Of a stretch of DNA of 64,000 nt, positions 33,270-41,034 are shown piece by piece. The translations under genes and the position numbers were made by a program. The notes under the pieces were generated by a model. The model was not told the DNA's origin and ran no database searches. It saw only the letters and a list, made by a program, of their open reading frames with translations. The stretch's first letter is position 1; each line of letters begins with the position of its first letter. Source of the DNA: Neolewinella xylanilytica (GTDB lineage: Bacteria > Bacteroidota > Bacteroidia > Chitinophagales > Saprospiraceae); assembly GCF_002934605.1 (NCBI RefSeq), contig NZ_PTJC01000007.1, positions 124,001 to 188,000 of the forward strand, read 5' to 3'.

Positions 33270-34538
33270 CTAGCGCATCACCAGCTCCTCCCGGTCGGGG
33301 CCGGTACTGACCATGGTGACGGGGACGCCCAGTTTTTCTTCCAGGTACTTGAGGTAGTTCAGGCAGGCCTGGGGTAAAGCGCTTTCGTCCTTTACGCCGG
33401 AGAGGTCACTGTTCCAGCCTTCGATGTCGGTGTAGATCGCCGCGTAGTTTTCGTGGACGAGGTCGAAGGGGAGTTCCCGGCTGTCCGTTCCGTCTACCCG
33501 GTAAGCGTCGGCCGCCTTGATCGTTTCGAACTTATTCAGTACGTCCACCTTGGTGAGCACCAACTGGGTTACGCCACTCAGCATGATAGTGTACCGCAAC
33601 TGTACGAGGTCGATCCAGCCGCAGCGGCGGGGCCGGCCGGTAGTGGCACCGAATTCGGCGCCTTCCTTGCGGAGGAATTCACCGGTAGCGTCGTGCAGTT
33701 CGGTGGGGAAAGGACCTCCGCCCACGCGGGTACAGTAGGCCTTGGTAATGCCGATCACCTCGCCAATGCGCTGGGGAGCGATACCGAGTCCGGTACAGAC
33801 GCCGGCCGTGATGGTATTCGAGGAGGTCACGTAGGGGTAGGTGCCGAAGTCGATATCGAGCATGCTGCCCTGGGCTCCTTCGGCGAGGATCTTTTTCCCT
33901 TCGCTAATGGCATTATTGATGTAGAATTCCCCGTCGACGAAGGGCAGTTGCCGCAGCCGGTCCACCGCCCGGAACCAGGCCTCCTCTTCCTTCGCCAGGT
34001 CAAATTCAATGTAGGGGTACAAGCCAACCAGCTGGAGGTGCTTTTCCTTCAGCCGCTCATACCGATCGCGAAAGTCGGGGGCTTCCAGGTTGCCGACCCG
34101 CAGTCCGTTGCGGCCGGTCTTGTCCATATAGGTAGGACCGATGCCCTTCAGGGTAGATCCGATCTTCCGTTCGCCCTTGGCGTTTTCGCGGGCGGCGTCC
34201 AGGAGTCGGTGCGTAGGCAGGATGAGGTGGGCCTTGCGCGCTACGAACAGGCGGTCGGCGTAGTCGATGCCCGCCGCGTCGAGTTCGTCGAGTTCCTTGG
34301 ACAGCGTGATGGGGTCGATGACCACGCCGTTGCCGATCAGGTTGTGCAGGTTGGCGCGGAATATGCCGGAAGGTACCGTGTGCAACACGAATTTCTTCCC
34401 GTCGAAGATGAGGGTATGCCCCGCGTTCGGTCCGCCCTGAAAGCGGGCGATGATATCGTATCGGGGAGCCAGAACATCTACGATCTTGCCCTTCCCTTCG
34501 TCTCCCCACTGGAGACCCAGAAGTACGTCTACGGCCAT
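33270..34538 (-). CDS. purA: Adenylosuccinate synthetase PurA
   Basis: 422 residues from the ATG at 34538, giving the family start MAVDVLLGLQWGDEGKGKIV (GTP-binding loop GDEGKGK with the catalytic Asp). Also seen: FQGGPNAGHTL with the catalytic His, KIGSTLKGIGPTYMDK, EGAQGSMLDIDFGTYPYVTSSN, TGRPRRCGWIDL and KVDVLNKFETI. It makes adenylosuccinate from IMP, aspartate and GTP (AMP synthesis). The gene stands alone with its own -7 element and is divergent from the DUF1206 gene. Confidence 0.97.
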   Translation of the reverse strand: MAVDVLLGLQWGDEGKGKIVDVLAPRYDIIARFQGGPNAGHTLIFDGKKFVLHTVPSGIFRANLHNLIGNGVVIDPITLSKELDELDAAGIDYADRLFVARKAHLILPTHRLLDAARENAKGERKIGSTLKGIGPTYMDKTGRNGLRVGNLEAPDFRDRYERLKEKHLQLVGLYPYIEFDLAKEEEAWFRAVDRLRQLPFVDGEFYINNAISEGKKILAEGAQGSMLDIDFGTYPYVTSSNTITAGVCTGLGIAPQRIGEVIGITKAYCTRVGGGPFPTELHDATGEFLRKEGAEFGATTGRPRRCGWIDLVQLRYTIMLSGVTQLVLTKVDVLNKFETIKAADAYRVDGTDSRELPFDLVHENYAAIYTDIEGWNSDLSGVKDESALPQACLNYLKYLEEKLGVPVTMVSTGPDREELVMR

Positions 34539-34599
34539 TATTGCTTGGCTTTTGGAGCGGAAAACGCATTGTCGCGCACCGCCCGTTGCAAAACGTGGG

Positions 34600-34607
34600 C
34601 AAAGGTA
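34600..34607 (-). promoter_or_regulatory. Bacteroidota -7 element for purA
   Basis: Minus-strand TACCTTTG, an exact TAnnTTTG match, 61 nt upstream of the purA start. No TTTG is visible at the usual -33 spacing. Confidence 0.5.
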
Positions 34608-34699
34608 ATGGAAAATCCGGAGCTCCTTACTTGTCCGCAAGCTGACTTTAGGTGCGAACATCCGTTGGTGAAATTACCATTACAGTAAGAAACACACGC

Positions 34700-35494
34700 A
34701 TGGCACTAAGTCACTCTACTCAAAATAAGCTTTTTACCACCGGTTACATTGCCAAGGGAGTAGTCTATTGCCTCATTGGCATTTTCGCGGTTATCGCGGT
34801 CGTCGGCGGCGCGGGAGAAGGAAGTACCAGCGGTCCGAAGGCGGTCATTTCCTGGATCGGCACCAATCCCTTCGGTAAAGTGCTTCTTTTTCTCATTGGC
34901 GCGGGGCTGCTAGCTTACTGCAGCTGGCGGTGGTATACCGCGGTCAAGGACAAAGAAAACGAGGGGTCGGACAAGGAGGGGCTCGCTAAACGGGCCGGTT
35001 ACGCCGTAAGCGGAACCGCCTACGGTGTACTCAGTGCCCACGCTTTCAAACTCGCCTTCGGTGGTGGCGGTAGCAGCGGCGATAGCAAGCAAGACATCAT
35101 CGCGCGCCTCCTCGCCGAGAGCTGGGGACCCTGGGTGGTCGGCATCATCGCCGCGATCATGGCCGGTGTCGCAATCTTCCAGCTCTACCGCGCCCTTACC
35201 GATAAGCACATGGAACACATCGAAGGACTCGGTCTCGGGCACCACGAGCGGGAGACGTTCAAGAAAACGGGCGAGGTCGGCCTGACCGCGCGCTTCGTCG
35301 TCTATGGTATTATCTCCTTCTTCCTTTTTCGGGCCGCGCTGATGGACGATCCCAGTCAGTTCAAGGGCATCGGCGAGAGCCTGAATTTTATTCAGGATCA
35401 GACTTACGGGGCGGTGCTGCTGGCATTGGTCGGGTTAGGACTCCTCGCCTATGGCATCTTTATGTTCGTACGGGCGAAGTACGAGCGGGTATAG
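34700..35494 (+). CDS. DUF1206 membrane protein
   Basis: 264 residues from the ATG at 34700 (MALSHSTQNKLFTTGYIAKG); the 16 codons upstream are unlike the family. Six membrane helices are arranged as three similar two-helix repeats, each opening with a GY/GF-type motif: TTGYIAKGVVYCLIGIFAV, KRAGYAVSGTAYGVLSAHAF and LTARFVVYGIISFFLFRAA. This triple repeat is the mark of the DUF1206 family. Its function is unknown. The gene is divergent from purA (161 bp between starts) and convergent to a T9SS protein gene (2 bp between stops). Confidence 0.88.
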   Translation: MALSHSTQNKLFTTGYIAKGVVYCLIGIFAVIAVVGGAGEGSTSGPKAVISWIGTNPFGKVLLFLIGAGLLAYCSWRWYTAVKDKENEGSDKEGLAKRAGYAVSGTAYGVLSAHAFKLAFGGGGSSGDSKQDIIARLLAESWGPWVVGIIAAIMAGVAIFQLYRALTDKHMEHIEGLGLGHHERETFKKTGEVGLTARFVVYGIISFFLFRAALMDDPSQFKGIGESLNFIQDQTYGAVLLALVGLGLLAYGIFMFVRAKYERV

Positions 35495-35496
35495 TC

Positions 35497-36468
35497 CTAT
35501 GGGTGCAAAAACCGACTGACGTTATTTCCGGCCTTGATGTAGTAAATACCCGGATGCAGCCCCGAAACGTTCAGCTTATGGATTCCCGAGCCGGCGGTGA
35601 CGTCAATCCCGTTCAACGGAACCGATTGTCCCTGGCCGTCAAACAGGTGAATGTCACCCTCCGCCTCAACCGTTAGGTAGTCGCTGGCTGGGTTGGGGAA
35701 GAGTACGATTCCCTGGCTGGGCATCGTGACGAGGGTGACCTCGGAGAGGGTGACGGTACCGTCGAAATCGGTCTGCGCTAAGCGGTAGTAGTTGGTGCCG
35801 GGGTGGGGATACGCATCGGTGAATTGGTAAGTATTCAGGTCGAAATTCATCCCCTTACCAGGTAGGGATGCGATCGGCTCCCAGGTTTTGCCGTCTTGCG
35901 AGCGCTCTACCCCAAAGTAGGAATTGTCTTCTTCCGAAGCCGTAGCCCAGGCCAGGGCAACCGCGTTCCCGCTTTTTTCCGCCGTAAAGGTTACCAGCTC
36001 TACCGGTAGCACGACGCTGGCCGGTGTCAGTTTCATCCGGCTCGACGAGGATGGGATTCCCGGGCCATTGAAGATGATATCGAAGTCGTAGCACTCGAAG
36101 GAGGCCGGGTCGATCGCATTACACGCCATGCTGGAATTGCTGTACTTGCCGGGCGAATACAGCGTGCCGCTCGAACCAGTGAGCCCGGCGGAGCCTCCCG
36201 AAAAGCAGCCTCCGCCCGCCGCCAGGTACCACATACGGTTACCGCCGCCGTCGCTGTAATTAACGGTGTATTTGTACCGCAATTCGTAGTTGAAGCCGTA
36301 AGCGCAGTTGTTACTACCGCTGGTCCGCTTTATGCCATCGTACTCGATCGTGACGGCAATACTCCATCCCTGGGAGGAGGTGGCGGAAGCGGTGTACTGG
36401 GGATACTGAGAAAAGGCGAATAGGGGGCACAGCAATAGCAGTGCTAGGGTGAAATAGCGTAAGTCCAT
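35497..36468 (-). CDS. Secreted protein with T9SS type A sorting domain
   Basis: 323 residues. Signal peptide MDLRYFTLALLLLCPLFAFSQ. Residues about 22-150 form a Tyr/Ser/Gly-rich region of unknown fold with Cys pairs (NNCAYGFNYELRYKYTV, GGGCFSGG). Residues about 150-245 match the common region VVLPVELVTFTAEKSGNAVALAWATASEEDNSYFGVERS and YYRLAQTDFDGT, seen before T9SS tails. The last 75 residues are a type A sorting domain (VLFPNPASDYLTVEAEG, LHPGIYYIKAG). The cargo function is unknown. It reads convergent to the DUF1206 gene; its start is preceded by repeated TATAA(A)AGTGTCTA sequences near 36472 and 36542. Confidence 0.85.
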   Translation of the reverse strand: MDLRYFTLALLLLCPLFAFSQYPQYTASATSSQGWSIAVTIEYDGIKRTSGSNNCAYGFNYELRYKYTVNYSDGGGNRMWYLAAGGGCFSGGSAGLTGSSGTLYSPGKYSNSSMACNAIDPASFECYDFDIIFNGPGIPSSSSRMKLTPASVVLPVELVTFTAEKSGNAVALAWATASEEDNSYFGVERSQDGKTWEPIASLPGKGMNFDLNTYQFTDAYPHPGTNYYRLAQTDFDGTVTLSEVTLVTMPSQGIVLFPNPASDYLTVEAEGDIHLFDGQGQSVPLNGIDVTAGSGIHKLNVSGLHPGIYYIKAGNNVSRFLHP

Positions 36469-36598
36469 TTGTATAAGTGTCTAAAAACCGGACCGGTCCG
36501 ATAAACGGGCGATCAGTATAAAAAGCCTCGCCCGGATAGTGTATAAAAGTGTCTAACTATCCGTGCACCTATATAACGCAGGTCGGAACACCTAATTG

Positions 36599-37147
36599 TC
36601 AGTTTAACAGTTTCACCATTCGCCAGTCCTCCATCAGGTATCCATTGCCGATGTCGGTATCGTAGCGTTCGATCTTTTCGAACCCCAACACTTCGTAGAA
36701 GCCGATCGCCGGGTTCCGGTAGTTGACGTCCAGCTTCAGCGCCAATTGGCCCGCCCGGGTGGCGATGCCCGCTATCTCGTTGATGAGCAGCTTGCCGAGG
36801 CCCCGTCCTTGCATCCCCGGCAACACGTATAGTTTGTGGATCTTGGTGGCCCGGGGCGAGTGGTCGATCTGGTGGCTCACGAAGCCCACCGCCCGGAAGC
36901 GCTGGCTAGGGCCGGCGTACTCATTGCGGGAAGCGTCATCGGCGTACAGCAGCAGGTGAAAGGCGTGGCCCCCGCTCATCTGATCGCGCAGAGAATCCGG
37001 CCGGTACATTCGGTCCAGCATGTACTCGATTTGTTCCGGCGGTATGATCTTACCGTAGGCTACGGGCCAGGTCTGCCGCGCGATCCGTTGAATGGTGTCG
37101 ACGTCGGAGGGACCGGCGGCGAGGATACGAACGTTGGTAGGATTCAC
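36599..37147 (-). CDS. GNAT family N-acetyltransferase
   Basis: 182 residues. The acetyl-CoA-binding motif A is LYVLPGMQGRGLGKLLINEI (about 112-131), followed by LKLDVNYRNPAIGFYEVLGFEKI (motif B). The N-terminus VRILAAGPSDVDTIQRIARQTWPVAYG is typical of GNAT proteins acting on small molecules or peptide N-termini. The substrate cannot be told. It precedes the T9SS gene on the same strand and follows the SRAP gene, with 40 bp to the SRAP stop; whether they are co-transcribed is unknown. Confidence 0.9.
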   Translation of the reverse strand: MNPTNVRILAAGPSDVDTIQRIARQTWPVAYGKIIPPEQIEYMLDRMYRPDSLRDQMSGGHAFHLLLYADDASRNEYAGPSQRFRAVGFVSHQIDHSPRATKIHKLYVLPGMQGRGLGKLLINEIAGIATRAGQLALKLDVNYRNPAIGFYEVLGFEKIERYDTDIGNGYLMEDWRMVKLLN

Positions 37148-37187
37148 GGAAGCAAGTTAACAGGGTAAGTCAATCTCCTAGGAGCGG

Positions 37188-37862
37188 TCAGGCGGCCGGC
37201 TCGTGCAGTTGCGGACCGTTATTCCGGACGTTACCGACTTCCTGGGAGACCGCGTAGGTCGTTAGGGTACCGTCGACCGGGGTTGCCAGCAAGCCCAGGA
37301 TATCGCTGAGTTCGGCATCCCGGTCGAGCCAGCCACTCTGCTGTTCGCCGGTCGTCAGCAGCATGGGCATGCGATCGTGAATCGGTGCCATTTCCGCGTT
37401 GGGCTCCCCGGTGATGATGGAATAGGTGTACACCGTTTCACCGCCGTCCTTGGGTTTCCAGCTTTCCCAGATGCCCGCCATGACGAGTAATTCGCCTGTT
37501 TCGGGGAGGATGCGGAAGGGGGTTTTATTCCCTCCCTCCCGTTTCCATTCGTAGAAACTGTCACCGATCACCAGGCACCGTTGCTCGCGGATCGGTTTGC
37601 GAAAGCTCGATTTTTCCTCGATCCCTTCGCGGCGGGCGTTGATCATGCGGGCGCCGATCTTTAGGTCCTTGGCCCAAAAGGGAACCAGGCCCCAACGAAA
37701 AGCGGACAACTGACCGGGGTCCCGGTCCGTAATGACGAGGCCGTTTTGTGTAGGAGCCATGTTGTAATTCGTGGGCAATCCGCCGGGGGGCGTAACCAGG
37801 TCTTTACTGAACTGCTTGCGTAGTTTAGCTTCGTCAATGACCACAGAGTAGCGTCCGCACAT
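37188..37862 (-). CDS. SRAP/HMCES family abasic-site processing protein
   Basis: 224 residues from the ATG at 37862, chosen because the family needs Cys at position 2: MCGRYSVVIDEAKLRKQF. After Met removal this Cys forms a covalent bond with abasic sites in single-stranded DNA. Also seen: the Asn in PTNYNMAPTQNG, AFRWGLVPFWAKDLKIGARMINARRE, the Glu in SFYEWKREGGNKTPFRI and the His in PIHDRMPMLL, completing the active site. The frame stays open upstream through the infB terminator, which is clearly outside the gene. It is not next to recA or SOS genes. Confidence 0.95.
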   Translation of the reverse strand: MCGRYSVVIDEAKLRKQFSKDLVTPPGGLPTNYNMAPTQNGLVITDRDPGQLSAFRWGLVPFWAKDLKIGARMINARREGIEEKSSFRKPIREQRCLVIGDSFYEWKREGGNKTPFRILPETGELLVMAGIWESWKPKDGGETVYTYSIITGEPNAEMAPIHDRMPMLLTTGEQQSGWLDRDAELSDILGLLATPVDGTLTTYAVSQEVGNVRNNGPQLHEPAA

Positions 37863-37934
37863 AATTTCGGGATTGGCGTGGCTCTTACTACGGTGGCGAC
37901 CCGGTAAAGGTTTTCTCCCCCGGTACCGGCCCAT

Positions 37935-37968
37935 CAAAAAAGGGTCGGAGCAAGTGCTCCGACCCTTT
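37935..37968 (-). terminator. Rho-independent terminator of infB
   Basis: AAAGGGTCGGAGC (from 37939) pairs with GCTCCGACCCTTT (to 37968) around a short loop. On the minus strand the stem runs into CCCTTTTTTG. It begins 23 nt after the infB stop. Confidence 0.9.
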
Positions 37969-37991
37969 GTTTGTTTCAGCAAACTATCCGC

Positions 37992-40784
37992 TTAGTTACT
38001 CTGCATTTTTTGCTTGATCTCTACGATCTCGTAACCTTCGATGATGTCGCCTTCCTTGATGTCATTGAAGTTCTTGACGTTCAGACCACATTCCATGCCG
38101 CTGCGTACTTCCTTGACGTCGTCCTTGAAGCGCTTGAGGCTGGCCAGCTCGCCGGTCTGTCCCTCCTTGAGGGGGAAGACGACGATACCGTCGCGGATAA
38201 CGCGAATGAGGGTATTGCGGGTGATCTTGCCTTCCTCGACGTAACAACCGGCGATGGTACCGACTTTGGAAATCTTGAAGGTCTCCCGTACGGCCACCTG
38301 GCAGGTTGTTTTCTCTTCGCGGGTCGGTTCCAGCATGCCTTCGATGGCGCTGCTGATCTCGTCGATGGCTTCGTAAATGATCGAGTAGGTCTTGATCTCC
38401 ACACCTTCGCGCTCGGCGAGTTTGCGGGCCGACGAACTCGGGCGTACCTGGAAGCCGACGATGATCGCGTCGGAAGCCGTTGCCAGCAGGATGTCGGAGT
38501 CGATGATCTGTCCGACGGCCTTGTGGATCACGTTGACCTGAACGGTCTCCTGGGAGAGCTTGATCAGCGAATCGGAGAGGGCCTCTACGGAACCGTCCAC
38601 GTCACCTTTAACGATGAGGTTCAGTTCCTTAAAGGTACCGAGGGCAAGGCGGCGTCCGATCTCGTCGAGCGAGACGCGCTTGGCGGCCCGGTTGGCCTGT
38701 TCGCGACTGATCTGCGCCCGGCGACTGGCAAGCTGACGTGCTTCCTGTTCGCTGGCCATCACCTTGAGGATCTCACCGGCTTGGGGAGCACCGTCCAGTC
38801 CGAGGAGCAAGACCGGAGATCCCGGTCCAACTTCCGTGACGCGCTTATTCCGTTCGTTGAACATGGCGCGGACGCGACCGCTGGCCTCTCCAGCCACCAG
38901 GATGTCCTGCACGCGGAGGGTGCCGTGTTGTACCAGAATTTTGGTAACGTAGCCACGGCCTTTCTCCAGGGACGCTTCCAGAACAGTAGCAACTGCCGGC
39001 CGGTCGGGGTTCGCGGAGAGCTCGAGCATCTCCGCTTCCAGCAGCACCTTTTCCAGCAGCTCGTCGACACCGTCGCCTTTGAGGGCACTGATTTCCTGCG
39101 ACTGGTACTTACCACCCCATTCCTCGACCTGATAGCCCATGGAGGCGAGCTCGGTCTTGATCCGGTCGGGATTGGCACCGGGGCGGTCGATCTTATTGAT
39201 CGCGAAGATCATGGGTACGCCGGCGGCTTCGGCGTGACTGATTGCCTCCTTGGTCTGGGGCATCACGTTGTCGTCCGCGGCAATGATGATAATCGCAATG
39301 TCAGTCACCTTGGCACCCCGGGCACGCATGGCCGTAAAGGCTTCGTGACCAGGTGTATCCAGGAAGGTTATCTCGCGACCGTCGGGGAGCTTGACCTCGT
39401 AGGCACCGATGTGCTGGGTGATTCCCCCGGCCTCTCCGGCAATGACGTTGGCGTCGCGAATGCGGTCGAGCAGCGAGGTCTTACCGTGGTCGACGTGACC
39501 CATTACGGTCACGATCGGCGGACGGGACATCAGATCCTCGGGAGCGTCGACGTATTCCTCTTCTTCCTCTTCGGACTCGTCCACGTTGATAAACTCAACC
39601 TCGTGGTTGAATTCCTCGGCGACCAGTTCGATGATTTCGGCGTCGAGGCGCTGGTTGATCGATACGATCACGCCGGCGTTCATACAGGCGGTAATGACCT
39701 CTCCTATACCGACGTCCATCATGTTGGCGAGCTCCTGCGCGGTGACGAATTCGGTGACCTGCAGCTTGTTGTCGGTCTCCTGATCCATCAGGGCTTCCTG
39801 CTTCTCGCGAATGCGATCGCGGTTGTCCCGCCGCTGGCGCTGGCGTTTCTTCTTGCCGCCACCGCCCTGCAGGCGGGCCATGGTAGCTTTGATCTTGTCC
39901 TCGATGTCCTTGGCCGATACCTCGCGCGGCTCGTCGCTGCGGCCGGTGGTTCTGCCGCGATCGTTGCGGCCCGTAGCGCCCGTACGGCCGGGGGGCGGTC
40001 CGGTGGTGATCTTCTTACGCTTGCGCTTCTTCCGGCTGTCCTCGGCGGATGGGCGTTTCTCGGTTTTCTTGATCTCGATCTTACCGAGCACCTTCAGGCC
40101 CCGCAGTTTGGGTTCCGCGGTCTTGTGCATGTCGGGTTGGTCGGCAGGCTTGTCGGCGGGCTTCTGGTCCGGCTTATCGGCGGGTTTGGGTGCTTCCTTA
40201 GCCGCGGGTGCTAAGGGCTTAGCGGGCTTTGGCGACGTATCCTCGGTGGGTGCCCGTCTGGCCTCTGGCCTTGCGGGTGCTTTGGGCGCGGGCCTTTTTT
40301 CGGGTTCTTTCTTCTGGGGGCGCCTTTTAGTGGCTTCCAGGTCGATTTTACCCATAACCTTCAGGCCGGGCACTTCCCGTTTTCCGGGCTCGCGGGGTGC
40401 TTCGGGTTTGGGCGTCGCAGGCGCAGGAGCGGCAGGTTCCGGGTTAGGAGCCTTGGCCGTTGGTTGGGGCTTCTGCACGGGCGGGGGAGCCGGAGTATTG
40501 ACCGGGCGCGGCGGCGGGGGTGGCGGAGTGGCGGCTCTGGCGGGCGGCGGTGGGGGGGGCGGGGGCGGCGGAGCGGAAGGCCGGGTGCCAAACTCCATTT
40601 TGGCGGCCTTTTCCTTGTCGGAAATAGCCTTGGCAAATTCCTGACGCACAGCCGATTCCATCTCGACACTGACCTTCGCGATCGGTTTGTTCTCGATCTC
40701 GAAACCCTTGCCGGTGAGGAACTCGACGATTGTCGAGGTCGCCACGTTCAATTCCTTCGCTACTTTAATTAGTCGTTTACTCAT
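37992..40784 (-). CDS. infB: Translation initiation factor IF-2
   Basis: 930 residues from the ATG at 40784 ([20 protein letters not shown]). An N-terminal IF2_N helix domain (1-50) is followed by a long Pro/Ala/Lys-rich linker (about 70-330) with a run of ten Pro, then six more, and KPADKP-type repeats. Two copies of a GLKVxGKI motif occur in the linker. A second IF2_N-like segment precedes the GTPase domain: G1 GHVDHGKTS (near residue 425), G3 DTPGHEAF, G4 NKIDRPG. EF-Tu-like and IF-2-type C-terminal domains follow. It is separated from nusA-rimP. Upstream are promoter-like elements (40913-40931) and an inverted repeat in the leader. Confidence 0.97.
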   Translation of the reverse strand: MSKRLIKVAKELNVATSTIVEFLTGKGFEIENKPIAKVSVEMESAVRQEFAKAISDKEKAAKMEFGTRPSAPPPPPPPPPPARAATPPPPPPRPVNTPAPPPVQKPQPTAKAPNPEPAAPAPATPKPEAPREPGKREVPGLKVMGKIDLEATKRRPQKKEPEKRPAPKAPARPEARRAPTEDTSPKPAKPLAPAAKEAPKPADKPDQKPADKPADQPDMHKTAEPKLRGLKVLGKIEIKKTEKRPSAEDSRKKRKRKKITTGPPPGRTGATGRNDRGRTTGRSDEPREVSAKDIEDKIKATMARLQGGGGKKKRQRQRRDNRDRIREKQEALMDQETDNKLQVTEFVTAQELANMMDVGIGEVITACMNAGVIVSINQRLDAEIIELVAEEFNHEVEFINVDESEEEEEEYVDAPEDLMSRPPIVTVMGHVDHGKTSLLDRIRDANVIAGEAGGITQHIGAYEVKLPDGREITFLDTPGHEAFTAMRARGAKVTDIAIIIIAADDNVMPQTKEAISHAEAAGVPMIFAINKIDRPGANPDRIKTELASMGYQVEEWGGKYQSQEISALKGDGVDELLEKVLLEAEMLELSANPDRPAVATVLEASLEKGRGYVTKILVQHGTLRVQDILVAGEASGRVRAMFNERNKRVTEVGPGSPVLLLGLDGAPQAGEILKVMASEQEARQLASRRAQISREQANRAAKRVSLDEIGRRLALGTFKELNLIVKGDVDGSVEALSDSLIKLSQETVQVNVIHKAVGQIIDSDILLATASDAIIVGFQVRPSSSARKLAEREGVEIKTYSIIYEAIDEISSAIEGMLEPTREEKTTCQVAVRETFKISKVGTIAGCYVEEGKITRNTLIRVIRDGIVVFPLKEGQTGELASLKRFKDDVKEVRSGMECGLNVKNFNDIKEGDIIEGYEIVEIKQKMQSN

Positions 40785-40812
40785 TCGATCTGTTAAGCAC
40801 GTCATCACTTTA

Positions 40813-40831
40813 CCGCGGAGTGCTGCCGCGG
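40813..40831 (-). promoter_or_regulatory. Inverted repeat in the infB leader
   Basis: CCGCGG (40813-40818) and CCGCGG (40826-40831) flank a 7-nt spacer and can form a 6-bp GC stem 29 nt before the infB start. It may modulate translation, but no known element is recognised. Confidence 0.3.
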
Positions 40832-40912
40832 GGCCATTTAGAACTACCCTAAAAAGCCGGATTTCCCCCCCTCTGCCTGGCGCCATCCAGGAGGACCATT
40901 CGGAACACTATC

Positions 40913-40941
40913 CAAATGTAGCGCAAAGATAAGCTAATCAA
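40913..40941 (-). promoter_or_regulatory. Promoter region of infB
   Basis: Minus strand: TTG at 40939-40941, an 18-nt spacer, then TACATTTG (40913-40920). A second -7-like element, TATCTTTG, overlaps the spacer (40924-40931). Both octamers match TAnnTTTG exactly. The leader to the infB start would be about 120 nt. Confidence 0.55.
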
Positions 40942-41034
40942 GGTACAAACCCGGCAGGCGCCCGGGCTTTACAGCGTGTCTGAGTAAACGCGGCAACTTT
41001 AACATAGTTTGGTGCCACCTCCGGGGAGTAGAAA

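Noticed and set aside
37971-40214. Long open frame (747 residues) on the plus strand
   Set aside because: It is the mirror of infB. The protein has biased composition from antisense of a GC-rich gene and no domain, while infB is unmistakable on the other strand.
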